Made by a program: the position numbers and the translations under genes. DNA of 9,504 nt, from contig CAIQIL010000352.1 in assembly GCA_903871865.1 (NCBI GenBank), forward strand, positions 1 to 9,504. Direction: 5' to 3'. Each line of letters begins with the position of its first letter. Positions within the stretch are counted from its first letter, which is position 1. The notes under the pieces were generated by a model. The model worked only from the letters and a program-made list of their open reading frames with translations. It made no database searches and was not told the origin of the DNA. The DNA comes from an uncultured Burkholderiales bacterium (lineage in GTDB: Bacteria; Pseudomonadota; Gammaproteobacteria; Burkholderiales; Burkholderiaceae_C). This document shows positions 4,191 through 9,504 of the stretch, one piece after another.

Positions 4191-5189
4191 TCAAGGCTTC
4201 AATGACCAGATGACGGGGCAGTGGTCGGACAGCGTCCGGCCCGTGTCCCCGGCTTCGAACGGCAGGCGCGCAAAGCGCCTGTTTTTGTGTCGGTCGGCCA
4301 GTTTGCGGTCGATGAGGATGTCGTCGATGTACTGGCTGTGGCGGTCCTGGGCGTCGCAGCCGATGTAGCGCTGCCCTTCGGTGGCGCGCAGCAGTTCGGC
4401 GCCGGGCGGGTCGTTGTCGCTCCAGGCCTGCATCAGGTTGAAGGGCGCGGCCTCGTCGGGGCCTGCGGGGTAGCGGGCGTCCTTGTCGAGGTGGCGGTTG
4501 AAGTCGCCCAGCAGGGCGAAGGCCATGCCCTCGCGCACGCGCTGGTCGACCCACGCCTCCACCACGGGCACCTGCTGGCGCAGCCTGGCGCAGGGCGGGA
4601 AGTTGCGGTCGAGCTTGCCCGTGAAACAGCCGCTTTTGAGGTGCACGGCCAGCAGGCGGACTTCCTGGCGCGTGCCCGGCCACAGCGTCACGTCGGCGCC
4701 GCTGCGCGTGCCGCCATCGACATCGAGGGCTTGCAGGTCGCCGTTGCAGCGGTAGGGGATGCCGTCGCGGATGGCGAAGCCCACCTTTTGCGGGTGCTGC
4801 CGCTGGACGAAGCAGTCCAGGCGCCAGCCTTGGCGGAACACCTGCTTGGCGGCCTCGGGGCCATCGACCTCCTGCAAAGCGACCACGTCCACGCTGTCGC
4901 GCTGGCGCAGGGCTTGGGCGCTGCGGGCCAGGGCGTCGAAGTCGGCCGCGGTGCGCTCAGGGGGCGGTGTGCGGCCCGGCGTGCAGGGCAGGGCGCGCTG
5001 GTCGCTGCGGGGTTGCTGGGCCATGCAGGTGGCGCCGAGCGCCTGGCGCGTCTGGGGCGTCATCAGCCACTCCAGGTTCCAGGTGGCCAGGGTCAGCCCG
5101 GCAGATGGCGCCGCAGCCGATGCGCAGGCCGTGCCCAGCGACAGGGTGATCAGGAGGGCCCGTACAGCGGCCAGTTGGGAACGTTGCAC
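4191..5189 (-). CDS. Secreted endonuclease/exonuclease/phosphatase (EEP) family protein
   Basis: This 332-residue protein has a signal peptide (hydrophobic core about 8-22, probable cleavage near ASA at 23-25) and then a complete EEP fold. It shows WNLEWL (37-42), the metal-binding E107 in LQEVDG, H183 in AVHLKSGCF, D229 and N231 in GDFNRH, the IDDIL segment (288-292) and the terminal SDHCPV with D322 and H323. The family is Mg-dependent phosphodiesterases or phosphatases; nucleic acid, sugar-phosphate or lipid substrates cannot be told apart here. Eight cysteines remain after the signal (55, 69, 126, 148, 188, 200, 278, 324), an even number that suits disulfides in the periplasm or outside. 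The GTG at 5189 was chosen because GAGG lies six bases upstream; a GTG at 5201 would add four residues without such a site. It is last in the minus-strand series after the kinase (52-base gap). Confidence 0.88.
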   Translation of the reverse strand: MQRSQLAAVRALLITLSLGTACASAAAPSAGLTLATWNLEWLMTPQTRQALGATCMAQQPRSDQRALPCTPGRTPPPERTAADFDALARSAQALRQRDSVDVVALQEVDGPEAAKQVFRQGWRLDCFVQRQHPQKVGFAIRDGIPYRCNGDLQALDVDGGTRSGADVTLWPGTRQEVRLLAVHLKSGCFTGKLDRNFPPCARLRQQVPVVEAWVDQRVREGMAFALLGDFNRHLDKDARYPAGPDEAAPFNLMQAWSDNDPPGAELLRATEGQRYIGCDAQDRHSQYIDDILIDRKLADRHKNRRFARLPFEAGDTGRTLSDHCPVIWSLKP

Positions 5190-5224
5190 GGGGGGCCTCA
5201 CAGTCAGCTCATGGGCAGGTCACG

Positions 5225-5238
5225 CCTTGCTTGCAAGG
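5225..5238. repeat. Short dyad CCTTGC-TT-GCAAGG after the kinase gene
   Basis: Six-base perfect arms with a 2-base centre lie three bases past the kinase stop, before the EEP gene. It could form a small stem in the intergenic mRNA. No T-run follows, so it is not a clear terminator. Confidence 0.3.
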
Positions 5239-5241
5239 AGG

Positions 5242-6147
5242 TCAGAGGCCGAGGGCGGCGCGGTCCAGCGTGTAGTTTTGCGGGCCGGCCACGGCGATCT
5301 TGATGGCGCCGATGCGGTTGCCCAGGGCCACCGACTTGATCAAATCCCAGCCGTTCGACAGGCCGTAGAGCAAGCCGCCACGGAAGGCGTCACCGCAGCC
5401 GGTGGGGTCGATCACGGCCTCGGCCTTCACGCCGGGCACGTGCGTTTTCACGCCCTGGATGTAGACGTTGCAGCCATCGGCGCCCAGGGTCTCGATCAGG
5501 CCTTGCAGGTGGGACTTCGACAGGTCGGCCAGGCTGCTGCCGGTGCGGTCGGCCAGCATCTTGCCTTCGTAGTCGTTGACAGACACCCAGGTGGCTTGCG
5601 AGATGAAACGGTGCAGTTCGGCGCCGTCGAACATGGGCAGGCCCTGGCCCGGATCGAAGACGAAGGGGATGTTGGCGGCGCGCAGTTGCTCGGCGTGCTG
5701 GATCATCGCATCACGACCGTCCGGCGAGACGATGGCCAGCGTCACCGAGGGGTCGGCTTCGATCTTCAGGCGGTGCGCCTGGCCCATGGCGCCGGGGTGG
5801 AAGGCGGTGATCTGGTTGTTGTCCTGGTCCGTGATGATCATGGCCTGGGCGGTGTAGTCGTCTTCCACCGTGAGCACGTGCTTCAGGCTCATGCCCAGCT
5901 GCTCGAAGTGGTTGCGGTAGAGCGCACCGTCCTTGCCCAGGGCCGCCATGACCAGGGGCTCGCCACCGAGCTGCTGAAGGCTGTAGCCGATGTTGCCTGC
6001 GCAGCCACCGAACTCTTTGCGCAGCGTGGGCACCAGGAAGGACACGTTCAGGATGTGCACCTGCTCGGGCAGGATCTGCTGCGCGAAACGGCCGGGGAAG
6101 GCGGTGATGGTGTCGAAGGCCAGGGAGCCACAGATGAGCACGGACAT
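5242..6147 (-). CDS. PfkB-family carbohydrate/nucleoside kinase (adenosine-kinase-like)
   Basis: This 301-residue cytosolic kinase belongs to the ribokinase/PfkB family. It shows an N-terminal SLAFDTI segment (8-14), the substrate-side FGGCAGN (46-52), the NDYEGKML motif (191-198, with the N-x-x-E Mg-binding signature) and the anion-hole/catalytic motif DPTGCGDAFRGG (247-258) with catalytic D253. The sequence runs complete from the first strand to the C-terminus. The overall pattern resembles bacterial adenosine-kinase-like members, and a related Burkholderia protein has been described as a broad nucleoside kinase; that assignment here is from memory and is inference. Sugars such as ribose or fructose are the alternative. 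AAAGG precedes the ATG by seven bases. It lies 36 bases after the DUF3426 gene and is probably co-transcribed with it. Confidence 0.9.
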   Translation of the reverse strand: MSVLICGSLAFDTITAFPGRFAQQILPEQVHILNVSFLVPTLRKEFGGCAGNIGYSLQQLGGEPLVMAALGKDGALYRNHFEQLGMSLKHVLTVEDDYTAQAMIITDQDNNQITAFHPGAMGQAHRLKIEADPSVTLAIVSPDGRDAMIQHAEQLRAANIPFVFDPGQGLPMFDGAELHRFISQATWVSVNDYEGKMLADRTGSSLADLSKSHLQGLIETLGADGCNVYIQGVKTHVPGVKAEAVIDPTGCGDAFRGGLLYGLSNGWDLIKSVALGNRIGAIKIAVAGPQNYTLDRAALGL

Positions 6148-6183
6148 GGGGGTGCCTTTGTTGTTGGGTGCGCCGCAGCGCAG

Positions 6184-7749
6184 TCAGGGGTAAAACAGTT
6201 CGGCCGTGTAGCCGGCGGGGGTCAGCCCGTCGAGCCGCAGTGACCACTGCAGCGTGGTGCTTTGCTGCGCAGGTGCGGCGTCGGGTGTGGGCGCGAGGGA
6301 CTGGGCGGCGCCTTCGCCGCGCACCACGCGGGCGTCCGTGGCCTGGAAGGCGCGTCGGGCGATCACGCTGCCGCGCTCGTCGGTGAGGCTGAGGTCGATG
6401 TGCGGCCAGGCCACGCCGATGTCGCTGCGGTTGTGCACCGACACGGTCAGGCGGTAGCGGTCAGGCCCCTCGGAGGCCGTGCGCAGCAAGGTGGCGCTGT
6501 CCACCTGCAGCACTTCCAGGCGCAGCGGCGGGGCGATCTTGCAGCCGACCTGGTCGCACCAGGCTTGCAGCAGGGGGCGCGTTTCCGGGTTGTAGGCGGC
6601 GATGAGGTCGCGGAACTGGTGCGCGAGCTGCAGGCCCAGGCCGAGCGTCAAACCCAGCAGCAGCGTGAGCAACACGCCGCGCGTGGCCGGGTGGCGCCAG
6701 AAGGCCTGGCGCTGGGCGCGCTTGACGAACTCGGGCGCCTGGGTGGCGGGGTCGCGCCCGCGCGTGCCGGAGCGGCCCTGGCGCTTGCTGGGCGGGGGTT
6801 GCACCTGCTCGGGCACGAAGTCCTCGCCGAAACGCGAGGGCAGGGTCGTGGGGATGCTGGGGTCGTCCTCGGCATCGGCGGTGCGCAGGGTCGGGCCGGG
6901 GACTGGGCTGGGGCCGCTGGGGGCCCTGAGCAAGCTGGCCGAGGGCAGGGGCGCGGCCGCAGGCAAGGGCACCGGGGTGGTCGCCGCTGGGGGCAGGCTG
7001 CGCGATGGCGGCACAGGCGGTGCGGCCGGCGCAGCCGGTGCCGGTTCTGGGGGCAGTTCCGCCGGGATGCTGTCGAGCGCCCAGTCTTCCTCGGCGTCGA
7101 GCATGGCGTCGTTGGGGAACTGCGCGTCGGCGAACTCCGGGCCCTGAGGGCGGCGCTTGACCTGGCGCGGGCCGTCCTGCGAGGGCATGAGGTAGCGCGA
7201 GTCCAGCGCGTCGGACTCGTCGGTGTCGGGCACGTCCTGTGGGGGCGGGCCGTCCCAGGGGCGCGGCTCGCTCAAGGGCACCTGCATCGGCACCTTCAAG
7301 GGCAGGCTGACGGAGGTGTCGAGGTCGAAGTCGGTGGCCGAGGGCAGGGGCGTGGCCGCCAGGTGCAGGTCGGCCGCGCTCAGCGGTGTGTGTGCGCTGA
7401 TGGGCGTGGGCGGCGCGAGCTCGGTGGGCCGGGTGGTCGTCCAGGATGCGCTATCGCCTTCGGTGTCCGCTGCCATGGCGGCGTCGGCCCCGTCGGCATC
7501 GGCCCAGGCGTTGTGGTCGGTGGGCGGTTTGGGCTCAGCCGGTGCCGGTGTGGGTGCCGGTGTCTGTGCCGGAGCTTGGGCCGTGCGCCGTGGTGGCGGC
7601 GATTCGCTGTCCAGGTCGAACAGCGCGGGCAGGGCGTTGAAGACCTCGTGGCAACGGCCGCAACGCACCCAGCCTTCCGAGACCTTCAATTGGTCTTGCA
7701 CGACCTTGAAGATCGTGCCGCAATGGGTGCATCGGGTGGCCAGGCTCAT
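6184..7749 (-). CDS. Zinc-ribbon (MJ0042-type) and DUF3426 membrane protein
   Basis: This 521-residue protein has three parts. Residues 5-40 form a zinc ribbon with CTHC (C7, C10) and CGRC (C30, C33). Residues about 45-340 are a long, low-complexity linker rich in Pro, Ala and acidic residues, probably disordered. A single membrane helix (about 356-376, GVLLTLLLGLTLGLGLQLA) leads to a DUF3426 domain (about 385-519) with C398 and C403 and beta-rich segments. With a cytoplasmic zinc ribbon the DUF3426 domain would be periplasmic. The function of the family is unknown. The position between prmA and the PfkB-type kinase, after accC, is the usual one in beta-proteobacteria as I recall it. The ATG at 7749 lies 9 bases after the prmA stop with AAAGG upstream, which indicates coupling to prmA. 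Confidence 0.92.
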   Translation of the reverse strand: MSLATRCTHCGTIFKVVQDQLKVSEGWVRCGRCHEVFNALPALFDLDSESPPPRRTAQAPAQTPAPTPAPAEPKPPTDHNAWADADGADAAMAADTEGDSASWTTTRPTELAPPTPISAHTPLSAADLHLAATPLPSATDFDLDTSVSLPLKVPMQVPLSEPRPWDGPPPQDVPDTDESDALDSRYLMPSQDGPRQVKRRPQGPEFADAQFPNDAMLDAEEDWALDSIPAELPPEPAPAAPAAPPVPPSRSLPPAATTPVPLPAAAPLPSASLLRAPSGPSPVPGPTLRTADAEDDPSIPTTLPSRFGEDFVPEQVQPPPSKRQGRSGTRGRDPATQAPEFVKRAQRQAFWRHPATRGVLLTLLLGLTLGLGLQLAHQFRDLIAAYNPETRPLLQAWCDQVGCKIAPPLRLEVLQVDSATLLRTASEGPDRYRLTVSVHNRSDIGVAWPHIDLSLTDERGSVIARRAFQATDARVVRGEGAAQSLAPTPDAAPAQQSTTLQWSLRLDGLTPAGYTAELFYP

Positions 7750-7758
7750 AGCCTGCCT

Positions 7759-8709
7759 TTATGCCATTGTTTCGGGCTTGGTTTTGCTGGCCGTCATCAA
7801 GATCCAGCCCTCTTCTGCGTTGGCGACCTGCAACGTCAGGCCCACTTCGGCGTAAGCGTCTTTCAGCTCTTGTTCCTGGCGGGCCAGGATGCCGGCCAGC
7901 ACGAGGTGGCCACCGGGGGCCACGTGGCCGGCCAGCAGCGGTGCCAGCATCTTCAAGGGCGTGGCCAGGATGTTGGCCAGCACCACGGGGTAGGCGCCTT
8001 GCGCTTCGCCGACCAGGTCGGGCAGGCCCGCCACGATGGGCAACTTGCCATCGGCGTTTTTCAGGTGCTGCAGGTTGGCCTCGGCGTTGGCCAGGGTCGA
8101 TTCCACCGCGGCCGGGTCGATGTCCACCGCGTCCACCACGCCCGAACCGAACAGCGCAGCGCCAATGGCCAGGATGCCCGAGCCGCAGCCGTAGTCCAGC
8201 ACGCGCTGGCTGGCGTAGGCCGATGCGTTCTGCGCGATCCACTTCAGGCACATGCGGGTGGTCGGGTGGGTGCCTGTGCCAAAGGCCAGGCCCGGGTCCA
8301 GGCGCATGACGGTGGTCGCCGCGGCCGGCACGTCGTGCCAGGTGGGCACGATGTAGAAGGTGTCGGTGATGGGCACCGGCTGGAACTGGGATTGCGTCAG
8401 GCGCACCCAGTCTTGCTCGCCCACGGGCTGGATGCCCTGGACGTGGATGTCGCCGGCCCAGTCCTGGGCCAGGATCAGCGTGGCGGCTTCCAGCGCCTCG
8501 GCCTCGGTGGGAAAGAGGCTCTTGACGGTGGAACGCTGCCAGGCTTCGCGCGCCACGGGCATGCCGGGCTCACCCCACAGGGCCTCTTCGTGCTCGGTGT
8601 CGGCGTCGGCGTCTTCGACCGACACGGACAGGGCCTCGATCTCCATGAGCGCGTCGCTCAAGGCTTCGACTTCGGCTTCCTTGGCCAGCAGGGTGAGTTC
8701 AAACAGCAT
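7759..8709 (-). CDS. prmA: Ribosomal protein L11 methyltransferase
   Basis: This 316-residue cytosolic S-adenosylmethionine-dependent enzyme trimethylates ribosomal protein L11. The N-terminal substrate-recognition domain (about 1-95) contains an acidic stretch (VEDADADTEHEE, 31-42). It leads to the catalytic domain with LDPGLAFGTGTHPTT (137-151), the cofactor-binding loop LDYGCGSGILAIGA (171-184), the acidic VDAVDIDP (192-199) and the PrmA-type NILA (246-249) in VVLANILATPL. The length is slightly above the usual 290-300 residues, mostly from a few extra residues in the N-terminal domain and at the C-terminus. The ATG at 8709 gives the expected MLFEL start although no good ribosome binding site precedes it. 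It lies 36 bases after accC and 9 before the DUF3426 gene, in one probable operon. Confidence 0.96.
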   Translation of the reverse strand: MLFELTLLAKEAEVEALSDALMEIEALSVSVEDADADTEHEEALWGEPGMPVAREAWQRSTVKSLFPTEAEALEAATLILAQDWAGDIHVQGIQPVGEQDWVRLTQSQFQPVPITDTFYIVPTWHDVPAAATTVMRLDPGLAFGTGTHPTTRMCLKWIAQNASAYASQRVLDYGCGSGILAIGAALFGSGVVDAVDIDPAAVESTLANAEANLQHLKNADGKLPIVAGLPDLVGEAQGAYPVVLANILATPLKMLAPLLAGHVAPGGHLVLAGILARQEQELKDAYAEVGLTLQVANAEEGWILMTASKTKPETMA

Positions 8710-8745
8710 GGTTGTGTGGGGGCGAAAGGCCGGTCAACGCGTCGG

Positions 8746-9504
8746 TCAGCGCTTGCGCGCGGCCATCCAGCTTTCCAGGTAGTGGATGTCGGTGCCGCCT
8801 TCGATGAACTTGGCGTCCACCATCAGCTCGCGGTGCAGCGGGATGTTGGTGTGGATGCCTTCGACCACCGTCTCCGACAGGGCGGTGCGCATGCGGGCCA
8901 GGGCCTGCTCGCGGGTGTCGCCGTGCACGATGATCTTGCCGATCATGGAGTCGTAGTTCGGGGGCACGAAGTAGTTCGTGTAGATGTGCGAGTCCACGCG
9001 CACGCCCGGGCCGCCGGGGGCGTGCCAGGTCGTGATGCGGCCCGGCGAGGGGATGACCTTCACCGGGTCTTCGGCGTTGATGCGGCACTCGATGGAGTGG
9101 CCACGCGTCTCGATCTGGCGTTGCGTGAAGGGCAGCTTCTCGCCGGCGGCCACGCGGATCTGCATCTGCACGATGTCGATGCCGCTGGTCATCTCGGTGA
9201 CGGGGTGCTCCACCTGCACGCGCGTGTTCATCTCGATGAAGTAGAACTCGCCGTTTTCATAGAGGAACTCGAAGGTGCCGGCACCGCGGTAGCCGATCTT
9301 CTTGCAGGCCGCGGCGCAGCGCTCGCCCACCTTCTCGATGGCGCGGCGCAGGATGCCGGGGGCCGGTGCTTCTTCGATGATTTTCTGGTGGCGGCGCTGC
9401 ATGGAGCAGTCGCGCTCGCCCAGCCACACGGCGTTCTTGTGCGTGTCGGCCAGGATCTGGATCTCGATGTGCCGAGGGTGCTCCAGGAACTTCTCCATGT
9501 AGAC
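8746..9504 (-). CDS. accC: Biotin carboxylase subunit of acetyl-CoA carboxylase (3' part)
   Basis: The C-terminal 252 residues are present, from [10 protein letters not shown] to the stop at 8746; the start lies beyond the right edge. AccC carboxylates the biotin of AccB with ATP and bicarbonate, the first step of fatty-acid synthesis. Landmarks include [39 protein letters not shown] (the ATP-grasp core), the catalytic [14 protein letters not shown] and the C-terminal [16 protein letters not shown]. All align without gaps to E. coli AccC as I recall it, so this part is intact. An apparent start at 9498 is an internal methionine, not the true start. The gene heads the minus-strand series with prmA; accB is expected upstream, outside the window. 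Confidence 0.97.
   Translation of the reverse strand, partial: VYMEKFLEHPRHIEIQILADTHKNAVWLGERDCSMQRRHQKIIEEAPAPGILRRAIEKVGERCAAACKKIGYRGAGTFEFLYENGEFYFIEMNTRVQVEHPVTEMTSGIDIVQMQIRVAAGEKLPFTQRQIETRGHSIECRINAEDPVKVIPSPGRITTWHAPGGPGVRVDSHIYTNYFVPPNYDSMIGKIIVHGDTREQALARMRTALSETVVEGIHTNIPLHRELMVDAKFIEGGTDIHYLESWMAARKR

Noticed and set aside
4221..5303. 360-codon plus-strand open frame
   Set aside because: It is a shadow of the EEP gene, composition-driven (Ala/Gly/Val/Arg), without a ribosome binding site or motifs.
4759..6243. 494-codon plus-strand open frame
   Set aside because: It lies opposite the EEP and kinase genes, whose catalytic motifs are clear; the translation has no recognisable domain.
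1..9504. CRISPR arrays, toxin-antitoxin pairs, phage or transposon genes, tRNA and rRNA genes
   Set aside because: Looked for and not seen: no regularly spaced repeats, no transposase or integrase motifs, and no clover-leaf or rRNA sequence recognised.

Overview
The window is GC-rich chromosomal DNA from a betaproteobacterium, most likely a Burkholderiales member of the Leptothrix/Rubrivivax/Aquabacterium type. This rests on two house-keeping clusters (secB, grxC, rhodanese and gpmA; accC, prmA, DUF3426 protein and PfkB kinase), on the codon bias, and on a PEP-CTERM surface protein of the kind common in that group. The assignment comes from recognising the proteins; no search was run.

Layout. 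Positions 1-250 (-) are the 5' part of secB. From 491 to 1207 (+) lies a divergently transcribed Crp/Fnr-family regulator. It is convergent, across a long hairpin (1206-1255), with a PEP-CTERM sorting-signal protein (1332-2117, -). A 409-base gene-free stretch (2118-2526) follows, holding a candidate sigma-70 promoter, an Fnr-type dyad and two stem-loops. Next come grxC (2527-2784, -) and a membrane-anchored rhodanese (2912-3328, -), divergent from gpmA (3435-4178, +). gpmA converges, 12 bases apart, on a secreted endonuclease/exonuclease/phosphatase-family protein (4191-5189, -). This is the last gene of a minus-strand series read from the right edge: accC (partial, 8746-9504), prmA, the zinc-ribbon/DUF3426 membrane protein, the PfkB-family kinase and the EEP protein.

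Most genes are core: protein export (SecB), thiol redox (Grx, rhodanese), glycolysis (GpmA), fatty-acid synthesis (AccC), ribosomal protein L11 methylation (PrmA) and nucleoside or sugar phosphorylation (PfkB kinase). The accessory part is the regulator plus PEP-CTERM pair inserted between secB and grxC, genes that are adjacent in many proteobacteria. The regulator has an Fnr-type recognition helix (Glu-x-x-Ser-Arg) and a partial Fnr-like cysteine set. TGAC-N4-GTCA dyads occur both in front of its own start codon and upstream of the PEP-CTERM promoter. The most interesting hypothesis is therefore a self-contained module: a redox- or oxygen-responsive regulator controlling one exported, exosortase-sorted protein. 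No exosortase, CRISPR array, transposase, tRNA or rRNA was seen in the window.
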